A stretch of 64,000 bases of DNA from Ypsolopha sequella (Eukaryota; Arthropoda; Insecta; Lepidoptera; Ypsolophidae). Where the stretch lies: assembly GCA_934047225.1 (NCBI GenBank), contig OW203989.1, positions 10,701,977-10,765,976 of the forward strand, given 5' to 3'. Numbering within the stretch: position 1 is the stretch's first letter; every line of letters starts with the position of its first letter. Made by a program: the position numbers and the translations under genes. Shown here piece by piece: positions 32,751-45,811 of this stretch. The notes beneath the pieces were generated by a model. The model was not told the DNA's origin and ran no database searches. It saw nothing but the letters and a program-made list of their open reading frames with translations.

Positions 32751-35700
32751 TTAGACGAATTGCGATCGCGTGCCGTGATTCAGCTTGTTCAGTTGGGCTG
32801 CTGAAAACAAGCTAGAGTGAGCCACGTGGTCGAGTAGCACCAGTCTCTCGCCTCGCTCGTCGCTCGAAGCTCTGACGGCGCGGGCTGCCGTCTCGAGAGC
32901 GAAGCTGCACACCGCGTAAATTGCGTATAAGAAACATAGCACGAAAAAAGCGCAGCTGAAGTCTGAAAAAAAAAAACAACTGTTCGAGTTTGCGGTATAA
33001 CATGTATATTCTACGTTAATTAGTGTCAGTCATATTATTAAGGATTTTGTCAAGGTTTTAAAATATTAGGTCTTTACATATGAAATTGCTGTTTTCTATA
33101 GAGAATTGGAAGGAAACTCAATTTTCAGTAGTAACATTTTAGCATTTTTTTAGGAATGGCAAATCCAAATTATGTAAATTCTTTTGTGTATGAATGAGAC
33201 AATATTAAGCTAACAGTAACATTAATTTAATTTTTGAAAAGTATCGGCTGTAAAAAATTATTACGAATCTTATCGTAGACATGGATGGCATTTAGGACGA
33301 ACACTAACCTTATATTAAGCGCCCTGTCTTTTTCTTTCTTTATCGAAAAGACAAGGACAGAACGCTTAAATTAAGTTTAGTCCTGTCAAATAAGTTAAGA
33401 TGTGCTTCACCGAATCGGTACCATTGAATTACAGGAATTATGAACTCATTAATCTGTAAGAAAATTTCGGAAATTTCATAGGTAAAGACCTATTATATGG
33501 AATGTTGTTAACAAAGAGGAAGATACGGTACGTTCTTATATCGTTAACAAGCGCCACCGAACGAAAGAGATAGAGCGGCGAGGTTCGGCAGTAGTGTGAG
33601 CGAGACGAAGCGAATAAATACTGGTCCATGGGTCTGTATTTGTAGCGGGTGCCGTATCTTCCCTTTTGTTTTATCTAAGCTTAATACTATATAATACATA
33701 AGGTAATTTGTTTGAAAATACGCATCTTTAAAATGTTGATTAAAAAAAAATGATTCTTCGCATGGTCAATGCAGTTAATATAACTGCCGACGAACACGCA
33801 TACACACATATAGTTCCTAAAAAACAAAGTGAAAAAAATCAGGGTGTGATTCAGTATTCATTATGGGTCACATACCCAAGAAACTTATTTTATTTTCGCG
33901 GACTTTTTTTCACCTTTCTATAGAAGTCGACTCAACTGACTGAACCACTTTGTACTGAAAACTGAAAAATAAATTTAAGGGGCTTCAGAAGCAAAACTGC
34001 GTTTACAGACGTTTTTAAATTGGTTTAAACTTTCTATATGAATATTACAAAACTTTGAAAAAAATATATCACACATATTAACCCATGTCCCGTAATTGTG
34101 ATGTTTTAAAATCTTAAAAGCTTTAACCTACAACGAGAAAATAAATACCTTTAATAACCTTTCAAATGCTTTAAAAGACTGATGAATAGTTTAAACTTTT
34201 TAAATTCAAAAGAGACAAGGTTAAAACTTATACACATACACGAGCAATACAAAAATCTAACACAATGATGTTCAAAACAAGAGTATTATTTTCTCTATTT
34301 TGCGCTACCCGGCGACACAGCGATCGTCGTAACAGACACTTTGCAATGCACTCTGATATGAACGTCATTTATTTATATTTCGTTATTATCGATATTTAAA
34401 TTGTACAGACATATTTCGAGCTGCTAATTTGAAGCCTCTTAAACAAAAAGTTTTATTTCCAATGCAACAATGTGCTCAGTCAACGATACATTATCTACTC
34501 TACAATTATTTTCACTTATTATTGTAGGACCTTATCTACTTCGCTTTATCGGTTTTTATGAAACCCTTCAAAGTTTTATAAAAAGTACAAAGGATGGTTC
34601 ACTTACGATATTGGTTATGCCCTCCGAATACATTGACGAGGCATGGGTACCCGTCCCCTATGAAGATGGCTGCAATAAGCAGCACCTCGCCCACACAGGA
34701 GGCCAAGATCCAGGGTACCACGTACTCGCGCTTGGACTTGACGGCTCCGTGGAGGAGGGACACACAGCACATCAGGTAGATCGATGTCAGAATTGTGCTC
34801 GTATATAAGAATATTACTGTCACTGGAAAAGAGAGAGTAAGCCTGAATATTTGTTACGGGATAAGTATGCAGGTACCTATAGAGAGAAGAATTATGAAGA
34901 GATTTCGGTAACTGGTTGAGTGAGGGCAGTGTCTGTAAAGTTGCTAAGTATCTACATATATTTATATTGGGACATTGATTAGTTTAGCAATTTCATGCTG
35001 GAGACTTAGTTAAGAGTCGCACGTAAATTGTCAAAGCCGTGAAATTATAATTTCTCTAGGTTGGTTAGATCATAAAAAACCTACTGACAATTTACCTATA
35101 ATAGCCTTGTTAGTTTTCGGCTTGGCCGTTATTTTATTAACACTCTTTATAGCCTGTATGTTGACCAGCGGGTCTACCGCGTAATTCTCATTTTCATCAA
35201 CATCAACTTGAGATTGAAATTTGACGTGCGTGCGACGACGCCCGCCTAACATGCCATCTCTTTTGCACGCGTTGAATTTCGCATGCATTTGCTTGAAGTT
35301 GATACAAATGAGAATTACGCGGTAGAGCCCCAGGGTCATTACGATTATAATAAAAAAACCGCATCCAAATCCATTGTGGTTTCGGATATGTGCGTGAACA
35401 AACAAACAAACAAACAGACAGACAGAAAAGAATTCTAAAAATCGCAGATTTTTGTTCTATTACTCTTCTTTAGTCACCCTGACTGACTATTCTCACGGGA
35501 ACCACGCGAGCGACGCAGCAAGGCGTCCGCTAATTAGGTATATTTTTATTTGTTGGTAAATAAAATTGTACGTTTGTTCGCATTATGTCAAGTCCAATAC
35601 AGATTAGCTTAGCTTAGAAAGCTTAAATTGATTTCGCTAATAGAGTAATTTCCTTGGGCTGTTTTCTGATAAAGTATCAATCACGAATTCAGTATTATTT

Positions 35701-36269
35701 CCCTGCTAGACATTTTCAAGGTAAATCTAGTTTAGATCGGAACTTTTGCATAGTTATTGAAATGATGTCTCCGGACCACTAGTACTATACATAAGCACTA
35801 CCAAAGAGAACTGTCAAATTATAAATAGCAGTTACCTGAAGCTAGATGCTGCGCTTTAGCGAATCGCCTCTGGTTGTTGGTGCTCACAAATTCTCCCTCA
35901 TGAAAGAAACGCTGTCCTCCATAAGCTACATCGTAGTACCCTCGTCTCTCAGCGTCGTCTTCCATGTCGTTGTGAAGCATTGACAGCATATCTCCGACAT
36001 GGGATATGCCAACTAGCAAGATTATTAAAATAAATGATGAAAGTGCCTGAAATAAATAGACGAGCAAACATTTTAGATTGGCGCCCAACGTGGAGCTTGT
36101 AAGACGCGCTTGTAAAAAACTTGATAGTAACATCAATATTAAGAACAGTACTTACAATTTGATGGATGGCTATAAGAATTGTGCCTTGACGCAAATTAAA
36201 AATATATAAAAAATTATCTAAGGGAATCATGACTTTGTTTGGTCTACATCGCTTCACGTTATCAACCAT
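32751..36269 (-). CDS. uncharacterised multi-pass membrane protein
   Basis: Five exons on the minus strand (36156-36269, 35836-36046, 35096-35434, 34607-34822, 32751-32962) give 363 aa with agreeing phases. Membrane segments: FNLRQGTILIAIHQI/ALSSFILIILLVG (about 27-55), GFFIIIVMTLGLYRVILIC in exon 3, VIFLYTSTILTSIYLMCC, VVPWILASCVGEVLLIAAIF and AFFVLCFLYAIYAVCSFAL. Loops include an acidic HNDMEDDAERRGYYD stretch. The layout, with LLHGAVKSKREYVVPW between two membrane spans, resembles insect four-TM families of the DUF4728 kind, but the family is not certain. Exon 3 is symmetric (phase 1/1), begins in a TTTG repeat and could be skipped or a mis-call. Confidence 0.75.
33295..33424. mobile_element. 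palindromic MITE, TGTCGATTCGG family (copy 2, left arm eroded)
   Basis: Retains AAGCGCCCTGTCTTTTTCTTT, then GACAGAACGCTTAAATTAAG, then CACCGAATCGGTACCA. It lies in intron 4 of the membrane-protein gene. Confidence 0.65.
33975..34442. mobile_element. TTAA-flanked MITE, GGGGCTTCA ends
   Basis: TTAAGGGGCTTCAGAAGC is mirrored loosely by TTTGAAGCCTCTTAA. Its ends resemble the 31130/56160 family but the interior differs. It lies in intron 4 of the membrane-protein gene. Confidence 0.55.
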
Positions 36270-37615
36270 TTGGTCTATTTATATCCCTAAGAGATTCCCT
36301 ATATATCACTATAGATTTGAAAATTGTAAGTCATTGTTTAGTAACAAATTTACTGAGACCGCGCATGATATTTTGTATTGATTTTTTCATTTCTTGTGCG
36401 TTACGCGCAGCAGACCACGCAACTGCTTTTATTTATCATGCCGCAATTTTTAAACTAACAGGCGACACTTTTCAATCCAAATAAGCATTTTCCGGGTTTT
36501 ATAAAGTGTGTAAAAACACCTCATCTACAAATAAAACTGCAACAGATATGATTATAAATAAGTTTTATTTCACAACTTACCAAATAGTAAATAACATATG
36601 ACTGTACCAACCTAACCCAAACTTATAGCTGGCATTAGTGATATTTGGATTATTTATATCAACTAACAAACTATCACAAGGGAAATAAGTCAAAAAATAA
36701 ATCATATTTACAATGTTTCATTACTGTCGTTGAATCTTCATCAATCATTTCATTTTAATGCTTTTGGTTAATTTAAGATGTTTCAGTCATTTTATAAAAG
36801 GGGAGTTTCAGTCGAACGTGTTTACGAAAGTTAGTATAATACTAGGGACGGATGGATCCGCGATTGTGTAGATTTCCTGCATGTGTCCTATTACGTTGTA
36901 CACAACTGCAGAAAAGCAACAGGAATTCAGAATATTGAAATGTTAAATGCAATTTTACTATCTGTTACATGCTAAAACAGACACAACCACGACTTTACAA
37001 TTTTGAGATGTGCCATTTAGTTTTATTAAAATTTTCCTTTCAGATATTTAATTATTATCAATTCATTTACACTTTAAATGACCAAACATGCGGAAAAACA
37101 AACGAAAATCCAATACAATGACTTAATGTTATATCCATTAAAATTTTAACTAAGTTAGACATCCAATAATAATTTTGGTATGCAATAAATTCCTTGAAAT
37201 AGTTACACAATAATTATATTTACATTTTAATAGATGATAGAACTTACGTCTAATTTGTAGGTTAGCTAAAATACATCTCTTATAATATAATGGACAATGT
37301 TAGGCTTGTTACTTGAATGGAGGTGATGGAATACTGTATTAAATATTGTATTAACTGGTGAATATCAACATCACAAAGTGGAATCCCAAAAATTATTTTC
37401 CCAAGATGTCGTTGCTACCGTCATAAATTTGAATTTGAATTGTTGACCTACAAGCGACAAATTTCAATGCCTGCAACTTGTAGATTACAAGTTTGTCACA
37501 TCGGTATGCCCCTCCCCGTCCCCCTCAATGTCACCACATTGTGAAGGATTTTATCATTAAAATCTTTTTAAGTTACATCGAATCTAACAAAAAAAAATAT
37601 TTTTTTATACATATT
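36270..37615. other. intergenic, no gene recognised
   Basis: AT-rich DNA upstream of the membrane-protein gene. The promoter of that gene should lie near the left end, but no core motif could be assigned. Confidence 0.4.
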
Positions 37616-38081
37616 AGGGATGCAACGATTACGAAGCGGTGCATCGCTTTGCATCTGTAATCGTAATAATCACGATTAATAACGAAGTGATGCATCTGTA
37701 ATCTGTAATCGTGACGATTACTAAATTAAACATTTTAAAAATCAGTGGCAACTTTTCCAATGCTCCGGGGTAGGGGCTTAGGGATCATCATCATCACGGG
37801 TTTACCATCATTCATAAAACAAGAAATAAAAGTACCTTAGACACGGCTGTATGGGCTTAAAGTTTCATTTGCATTCACATTTCATCCACATTTATTTAAC
37901 AAATTTTTTCATTCTTTTCTTTTTCGTTCATCGCTTTTATTAAAATGAATAGACTATGAAACCACATTCTAAGGAATTATCTGACACATTTCTTTTTTAA
38001 TAATCGTAATGCGTCGGTTATCGTAATGAATAACGATTAGTTTCCTAATCGTTACCGTAATGGCAGAATCGTTGCATCCCT
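37616..38081. mobile_element. MITE with AGGGATGCAACGATT ends
   Basis: AGGGATGCAACGATTACG at the left is mirrored by GCAGAATCGTTGCATCCCT. The interior has many TAATCGT/ACGATTA repeats. The ends resemble hAT termini. The duplication is not resolved. Confidence 0.65.
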
Positions 38082-38141
38082 TTATATGTGACGTCACAAA
38101 AGGCGCAACACTCGCTTCCTTCATGTCACACTACTTGGAGC

Positions 38142-38372
38142 CAGTGGCGTGCACAGAACTTTTTGCTGGAAAAGCAAGCAATTGGTCCAGAATAACAATA
38201 AAAAGAATATGAAAAAATTTCAATATCACTTTGAAAAAAAATATTGTATGACGCCAGGGTAGACAATGTCTACCCTAGAGTGAAAATTACCAATCAAAGT
38301 CATTTTTTTTTTAAATTGTTTTTCTTGACCAACTGCTTGCTTTTCCAGCAAACAGTTCTGTGCACGCCACTG
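38142..38372. mobile_element. hAT-type palindromic MITE with perfect 8-bp duplication
   Basis: CAGTGGCGTGCACAGAAC and its inverse bound a 231-bp palindrome with a GGGTAGACAATGTCTACCC core. The flanks are CTTGGAGC at 38134-38141 and 38373-38380. This is the cleanest copy of the family and confirms its 8-bp target duplication. Confidence 0.9.
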
Positions 38373-38380
38373 CTTGGAGC

Positions 38381-39198
38381 TTCATGTCAACATCTACTAT
38401 TCAAGTACATTATTATTAAACATAGACTAGACGGTGGTGCCCCTGCCCCCGTACGTGTGACGCAATTTATTAAATAGGATTTAAGACTTCATCGAAATTA
38501 ACGTGTTTTTCATATTTCAAACAAAATAAGATATAGCGTCATTGGTATGTGCGTCATAGCTTATTGCCCACAGCGCCGCATACGCGTAAGAAGTAACAAA
38601 ATTTAATAATCTGTATCAGAAGCATATAATTTAAATTTCGAAAACCTGCCTGCCAAATTTCGATTTTTGTCTCTTAATCATATCCGTAATTGTAACATGC
38701 TAGACTACCTATCTATAGGACCACTACCTATTATGGTTTGTGAATCATGGCTTACCTAAAAAGATGTCTCATAGGTGTGATTGTGTTAGCACAATAAAAT
38801 TAAATCGGTGTCAATTACATTGTGCGTTTCCTTCTAAGGAATTATGCAGAAAAATTACGAGTGAACTTTTTTCCTATTATGTATAAGTGTTAGAAACTAA
38901 AAAACCAAGACCGCGTAAAACATAATTAATTAAAGAAAATAAAAAATAAGCTTGTAGAAATAAACACACAATTAAATTGACGCCTGTATGCGTTAGCAAT
39001 TTTAATTCGCGAAACATTATTTGCGCCGATGAATCTTAAATGGAAAGGACGGTTTATATATTGTGTCAATAACGTCATACAAAAAACTCTTGTTTTTACA
39101 AAAAATGTGTACGGCGTAAACGGTCTTGATACATTCTAATGAGTGCAGGTTTTTATCACACCTAAAACTTTTAGTAAATGTTTTTAAAATTAAATATT
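38381..39198. other. intergenic, no feature recognised
   Basis: AT-rich with no coding potential seen. Confidence 0.4.
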
Positions 39199-39360
39199 TG
39201 TGTCGATTCGGCGCAACACGACTTAACTTATTTGACAGAACTAAACTTAATTTGAGCCTTCTGTCTTTTTCTTTCCGTATCGAAAAGACAAAGACAGAAC
39301 GCTTTAAATAAGGTTAGTCCTATTAAATTAGTTAAATTGTGTTTAGCCGAATCGACACCA
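39199..39360. mobile_element. palindromic MITE, TGTCGATTCGG family (copy 3)
   Basis: Complete arms: TGTGTCGATTCGGCGC through TTTGACAG to the centre, and back to GCCGAATCGACACCA. Confidence 0.8.
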
Positions 39361-39759
39361 ATGTTTTACTATATCGTCCATAGCAATTTGTGGGTAGTTG
39401 TAAATAAAAATGTTGTGTATATAAGTAACTCTTTTTCTTACAATTCTAGTTCTCCACAGTTAATGGATGAAATGTGCCTCTTTTGTTCTATTGTTCTTAG
39501 TTAAGCCGATAAGTCGAGTCGGTGCAAATAATATTTCTTGAACAGCCACAATCCAAATACACATTTTTGCATTATAGGAGGACTATTGATTCATTCTAAC
39601 ACTTTGCAAGCCTTTGTAACCAGAACAATATTTTTTAAAATATGTATGTCTTTCACACCCCAAACAATAGATGTTGTGAACGAAAACTTCCTGAGACTTA
39701 ACATTATTTCACTACCTATTATTGTGTGTTAGTATGATGTTAGAAACTTTATATAACTG

Positions 39760-39909
39760 GACTACTTAACACTACTTCACTTGACAGGACTAAACTTAAT
39801 TTGAGCGTTCTGTCGTTTTCCTTCTGTATAGAAAAGACAAAGACAGAACGCTCAAAATAAGGTTAGTCTTGTCAAATTAGTTAAGTTGTGTTGCGCCGAA
39901 TCGACACTA
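39760..39909. mobile_element. palindromic MITE, TGTCGATTCGG family (copy 4)
   Basis: The right arm is complete (GTTGCGCCGAATCGACAC); the left terminus is eroded. It lies 400 bp from copy 3. Confidence 0.7.
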
Positions 39910-40100
39910 ATAGAGAAATGAATTGCTGTGATAAAATAGTTAGTATTTAATAACGTAAACAATATTCACATCATGTATCTGTTAAGTAACACAAACTTAG
40001 CCTAATTTCTACAAACTAGTCACAAATCCGTTGTCACTTACAGCCTGTGTCGTGATATAGGATCAATCAGGTTTAGACTTGGCTATACAGTTTTTTTTAA

Positions 40101-40486
40101 TTAAGGTTAAACGTCAGCCGCTTAGCGCAAAGTGCATAACTTAACTTTGTTTTTCTTGTTGAGAAGTTAAAATTGAAGAATATTTTGGTGTGTGGTAATT
40201 GACGTCATTGAATTAATTGAATTAGTGAGGTTTATACAGCATTTGTTTGAAATTTAATGCACAATTAGTTATGATCTTGTCCAAACAATGTTAAAACAGC
40301 ATTTCAATTTGGTTTTAAAAAGATCATGAGTATACAATTTCTAACTCTTGCTTTATAAACCTCACTAATACTGTATTATTGGCGTCAATTGCTACCTACC
40401 AAAATGCTTTTCAATTTTTATTTCTTAACAAGGAAAACAAAGTTAAGTTATGCACTTTGCGCTAAGCGACTGATGTTTAACCTTAA
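40101..40486. mobile_element. TTAA-flanked long-armed MITE
   Basis: TTAAGGTTAAACGTCAGCCG and CGACTGATGTTTAACCTTAA start arms of more than 60 bp that share CTTAGCGCAAAGTGCATAAC and TTAACTTTGTTTT. The middle is also partly self-complementary (GAGGTTTATA/TATAAACCTC). Confidence 0.8.
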
Positions 40487-40563
40487 AGATGATTCTAATG
40501 CTCTGATGAGAGAAAATAGAATGAATCACAGAATTTCATAAGCAATGCAACATAATAAATACA

Positions 40564-40825
40564 AGGTGGCTTTGATTAATGCAGCCAAATTCTTATTGGA
40601 GGCTATGGTAAGTCATTTTAGATAAAAAAAGTCTTGGTATGTTATAAGGAACGAAACTTTTTTTTTATTCGAAGAGAAGTTGTCTTCCCATACCATTTGA
40701 CTCAGGGTTGGGCTAGAACAAGTATGGAGAAGGATTTCATATTTCCCGAATTTTTCAATTGAAGCTTAGTTCTTATCGCTTACCGTATCTCCAGTACGAA
40801 TTCGGCTGCATTAATCGAAGTCACC
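40564..40825. mobile_element. MITE with GGTGGCTTTGATTAATGCAGCC ends
   Basis: GGTGGCTTTGATTAATGCAG at the left is mirrored by CTGCATTAATCGAAGTCACC. Fragments of the same end occur at 43278-43305 and 57330-57370. Confidence 0.7.
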
Positions 40826-40952
40826 AATGACAAACAATGGATGCTTTACAAAGATCTCCGATATTTCACTACTTCATCAATCTATCAGCCATTAACGTCC
40901 CTAGCTAAGTCTCGAAACTGTACGACGATTTCAATACAAAGTCACCTGTAAC

Positions 40953-43900
40953 TCAAGCGATACTGCAAGTGTTGTTACGTCCAGTACAGTTGAGTCTAGC
41001 GTGGTGGGGTTTGGAGGTCCTGGCTCGATGCCGGCTCGGCGCGGTTGAAATCGCGTAGGATTTGCACTGAGATTTGAGAGCAGTGGGGAGCGGTAGCCTC
41101 TCCAGACCGTAGACGGAGGTGCGTGCGACGATCGCTCGACAACACAGCTCTTGGAGGCTTAGCACTGGAAGGAAACCTTTTATTGAGGATGTCTGTTGAA
41201 GTATAGTAAGTACGTATACACATTGTTTTATAGCATTACTGCGACATGCCGTTACTGACTGCAACACTGTGACGCATGCTGCTTATTTAGCCAATAAGTA
41301 ATTATATTACAGAATATTGTACAGTTAAACGGATCTCTCTATTTTGTTTCTTGCCCGTTCTTCTTAGCAAGACTAATCGAATGGGCGGAGGTAGGCATGT
41401 ATTTATATACGTAACCTATTACTATGTAGTATATAGGATGGGATTTGGTCGGCCGCCTGGATTCGTGCTGGGGGCTCGGTTGGTGATCATTGAACCTTGT
41501 TCCTGGTCCCTGGCCGGGTCTCCGGTATGGGTTCGGGCGGTTGATTGGATTTCACCTTGTATAATAATATTTTACCTATAATTTTAATTGTATATATATT
41601 GCTACATAAATTAAATAAACATTTAATCTAAGTAGTTCATGTACATTTATTATTTTATTACATATATTTTTATAAGATTAAAATTTGACTTGTGAAACGT
41701 GTATTATATATACCTACTTTGCAAAATAAACTTTTTGAATTTTGAATTTTTTTTGAATTTTGGCAGTTGACCATTAAACATGTCAACTTAACGTCTGTGT
41801 TTCAATCACCACTCCAGACTTCTACACTACAGACCCTTGACTAATCCTGTTATTTGTGAACGAGGGTTTAGTGTAAATGTAAGGTAAGTACAAGCTATTG
41901 TGTCACTGTGTCATGCTGATACTCGATGAGATGTAGTTACTCTCAATAAACTTTCGGTCTAAAAATGTCGTCCACTACAGACTGGCTCGCCTCAAAATGA
42001 ATTCGGAAAGAAATTTAAGCATGTCGCGTATCGCGAGATAAATTGTGTGTAATACGTCACATTTTTTTATTATAAATTTAATAATAAAGTTACAAATCTA
42101 AAATATTCTGCTTTACTTTTAGTAAGTCGTGTATATGCACATTGCGTTCTGTTCAGCATAATTGTCGGTAATTTACGGGCTAATCATTGTTGAAGGTGTT
42201 CTGTGGGAGCATACGAGGCTGGATGGCGGAGATATCTTTGCCAAGCCCAAAGCAAAAGAAAAAGCATCAGTAGCTGATTTGTTATCTGAGCGGTGTTATA
42301 ATAAATTGGTCCAATCACAGTGCAGAACTGCGAATATTATATCATTGGCTATTAACATTGGACAAACAATGAACGTACTTATAAAACCGTTTTTGATGTT
42401 GTAATTACCTAGTGATACCGCGGTCAATAGACCCCAAAGTCCCGTTAAAAGGTTTCCAAGTATTTGATAGACTCCTTACAAAATTGTAAATATTTTGTAC
42501 CAAGATTTGTACTAATATAGGTTTTATTATCTTTATATGCTTAGAATATAATAGAATACGAATTTATTTATCTGCTACAACACAATTACAATACAAAAAA
42601 TACAAAAGCAATCAACATGGGAAAAAAACGCAATAATAAAATAAAATGTTAAAGGATTTATCAGTTGTTTCAAATTACGCCACTCGAGAATACTCCTTTC
42701 AAGCATTCCAAAAAAGTTAAGAAACTATGTATGAAGAAAACTACCTCACCTTTATTACTCCTCCAAAGCCTCTCCATTCCGTTCCTATGCAGCGCCATCC
42801 TCGACAGCTCACAGAAGCTCTCGCGAATGTTGAAGTCGCAGAGCGGACTCACTTCGAAGAACGCCATGTGGTTCTTGGCCGCGTACTGCTCTGCGTCACG
42901 CTCCTGCACTTGCCGCTTGAAGGCCAGGTGGAGACGGTTGCCCACGAGGACCTTCGGGACGCCAGGCGCGTGCTGCGGAAGTTTACATTAGGTTGTACAC
43001 TGGTAACTGGGCGTAAGATACAAACGATCTTGATACTTATAGCGATGGTTATACAATGTTCTAAACATTTTTTAATTTATTTGTTTAAAATACCTCAAAA
43101 TAATAAAAAGGTGGTAGTCGTCGGTGAAAAGGGTGTGTAGCAAGTGTGGACTGTGACTTTTCACAGTTCACACTTGGGAACAACTCTGACACCCCCTCGG
43201 GGTTCATATTGTGACAATATTGACAATATAATATGGTTTTAGAAAGGCTAATAAAAACACCTTTAGAAGCCTATGAGATGACTTTGATTAGTGCAGCCAT
43301 ATCTAGTGGAGACATGTTAACAAGTTTCAAAAACAAAATCCTCTATGAAACTGTGCAAGATGAGGTTATTTTTATTGCCATACAAATTGGTACAATAAAT
43401 TTTCAAGGGTTCTAAAAGTACAAAGGTACAGCATGGGCGCTGGCAGAAAAAAAGATCCAAGGGGTGCAGCCTTAAGTTTTTCATGTAGATTAGTGCCATG
43501 CCACAGAATAAATAATTTTAACTACTAGCTATCTGGCTCGAATCACATACAGTCTGATACAACTCAGACGTTGGAATGTGGACCAGGTACGTTTATCTAC
43601 TTAAAAATAATAATAGGTAGATATCATGTTGGTCCCAGGATTCCCAAGGGATAGACTCGTGTTGCTCGCGAGTGAAAGATTAAAATCACATATATCCTGC
43701 CAAAAGAGCGAGTATATTACTCACTCACCTGTTCTTTAATTATATCTTTATATCAAAGTAGCAAGATTCATTTCGGATAGAATCAGAGCGGTTCAGATCA
43801 GATGAATAAGAAGATACGACATATTCCTGCGTAATAAAAGAACAAGCCGAAAGCGGTAACAAATGATAATGTTAAAAATATCAATCTCACTCAACTTAAT

Positions 43901-45811
43901 CAATCAGTTCGCTCAACAGTTACTTCGCTCTGAGCAAGATATAGAAGACAGATACATACATATATCTCTTTTCTTTTCAGTGATATGTTTTGCGTAAGTC
44001 TACCAAGGATCACAAACATAATTTCCAGTAATCTTATGTAATATAATTTTAAACTGTAGGCTGGTGTTTGTTTGCAGTATTTCAATGTTTATTTATAGTC
44101 CATATTATCTCTTGTTTGAAGTTGGATTGTATCACTCACTTTGTGTAAATAATGTCTTATTGTTGAAAATTATTTTTGTATTGTATTGTAACTAATGAGC
44201 AATCATTTGTGTTAAATTTTATTTGGTTCAATGTGATTAAAATAAAATAAAATTGATTTTAACAAATTTATTCATTTTAGTAGCAACTTGTGTTGATTTG
44301 GTGTAACACATTTTAACTTATTTGACAGGTCTAAACTTAATTTAAGTGTTCTTAAAGACAAAGATAGGATGCTTAAAATGAGGTTAGTCCTGTCAAATAA
44401 GCTAAGTCGTGTTACACCGAATCGACACCACAGTGTCTTAACAATAAACATAATTGGAATTTAGCTTTGCTCTTATTGTTGCTGATTCGGCACAACACAA
44501 CTTAACTAATTTGACAGGGCTACTCTTATTTTTAAGCGTCCTGTTTTTGTCTTTTCAATACAGAAAGAAAAAGACAGAATGCTTAAATTAAGTTTAGTCC
44601 TGTCAAATAAGTTAAATTGTGTTACACTGAATCAATACCATTATAAGCATTATATGACATACCTTCTCCACTTCTTCCAGCCATCGGTCAATGCTATCGA
44701 AGGACCACTTATTAGTGATATCATAGACTAGCAGTATGCCCTGTGCTCCCCTCGAGTAAGACCGGATGATGGTACAGAACCGTCCCTGACCAGACGTGTC
44801 CCATAATTGGAGCTTCACTCTCTTGCCATCCAACAGGATGGTGGTGGTCTTGTATGCTAGAACATTGAAAACTTTTCAAATTATTATTAAAATCATGTGA
44901 AATCTGCTTTTAAGTATGTAAACAAATGGGCTGTCTGTTAGATAATTTTAAAGATGATTATACATTAATTCAGATTAAGGATTATGAATATTTAAATTGT
45001 AAAACTTTAGAAAGCTAGATGACCATGCATAACTAAACTAACAAAGAAAGACTACCATTATGGCAGCTATTCTGGAATATGCAATGTAAAGTTATAGACA
45101 GACTTCTGCCTATCAACTGAATTATGTCACATTGATTTGAGTTGTAGGTCTGGTTCATTCTGTTCTACATAGGTTCAAGGGTTAACATGGAGAAAGTAAA
45201 ACAAAATAAGTGTGTTACCACTGCCGCTGCAGAATGGTGAATCAGCTGATCCATCCTCCAGATCTTGCAGTATCTCCTGTTTGCCCACATCTGAGTCACC
45301 GACTAGCAACACTTTGAGAAGGTAGTCATACGCCTTTGGAGCTGGTGGTCGCCCTGGATAATTAAATACATTCAAATACTTTTAAAAGTTACCAGTAAGT
45401 TAATCATTGAACTAATATGAAAGAAGCATTGGTAAGGGGAGACAGAGGAAAAATAGGTGCAAAATCAGGAAGCTGAGCCAAGCTATTACTGCTATGTAAA
45501 CTTTTTTCTGCCCCATTTTTGATCCTCTGAACAAAAGAAGCTAGAGGTTTGTCACGTCCGGATTATAACAACTGTACTAATGCTTGCAGAAGAGAAGCAT
45601 GAGTATATGCTATTTTGATAAAACTAAAATATTGGGTCAAAGAGTGGCCCTCGATTGTTATTTCCATGTTTTATATTAAAGAGAAAATAAAAATACACAT
45701 GATGATACCTGTCCTCTGGTGATGCGACCTTGGCAGCGTCGTACTCCCATTTTGCGCGACCTGGTTAGCCGCCTGTTGTGGAGCCGCTACCATCCCGGTT
45801 GTGGTAAACAT
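40953..45811 (-). CDS. Rab40: Rab40-type small GTPase with SOCS box
   Basis: Five exons on the minus strand (45709-45811, 45219-45353, 44663-44856, 42750-42972, 40953-41164) give 288 aa with agreeing phases. Rab40 proteins act as substrate receptors of Cullin5 ubiquitin ligases and affect membrane traffic and actin. The GTPase part has the P-loop [26 protein letters not shown], the Rab40-specific SGQGRF in place of [21 protein letters not shown] and the divergent [10 protein letters not shown] instead of NKxD. The C-terminal exon holds the SOCS box, [20 protein letters not shown] followed by LPLP, and ends with basic and cysteine-containing residues. The start [11 protein letters not shown] is the first ATG after an upstream stop in frame. 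Two MITEs lie in intron 3. Confidence 0.95.
42290..42425 (+). repeat. dispersed repeat, copy at 50933-51060
   Basis: Shared blocks: TTATAATAAATTG-TCCAATCACAG, ACTTATAAAAC and TTTTGATGTTGTAATTACCT. It lies in Rab40 intron 4. Confidence 0.55.
43141..43176. repeat. short perfect hairpin
   Basis: AAGTGTGGACTGTGA and TCACAGTTCACACTT flank a four-base loop in Rab40 intron 4. It could form a strong stem, with no known role. Confidence 0.5.
44290..44430. mobile_element. palindromic MITE, TGTCGATTCGG family (copy 5, shortened centre)
   Basis: The left GTGTTGATTTGGTGTAACAC and the right GTGTTACACCGAATCGACAC match. The middle has lost part of the GTTCTGTCTTT block. Confidence 0.75.
44478..44640. mobile_element. 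palindromic MITE, TGTCGATTCGG family (copy 6)
   Basis: Complete arms, with the right end only 22 bp from the splice donor of Rab40 exon 3. It is separated from copy 5 by 47 bp. Confidence 0.75.

Noticed and set aside
42727..43140. 137-codon plus frame
   Set aside because: It is the antisense shadow of Rab40 exon 4.
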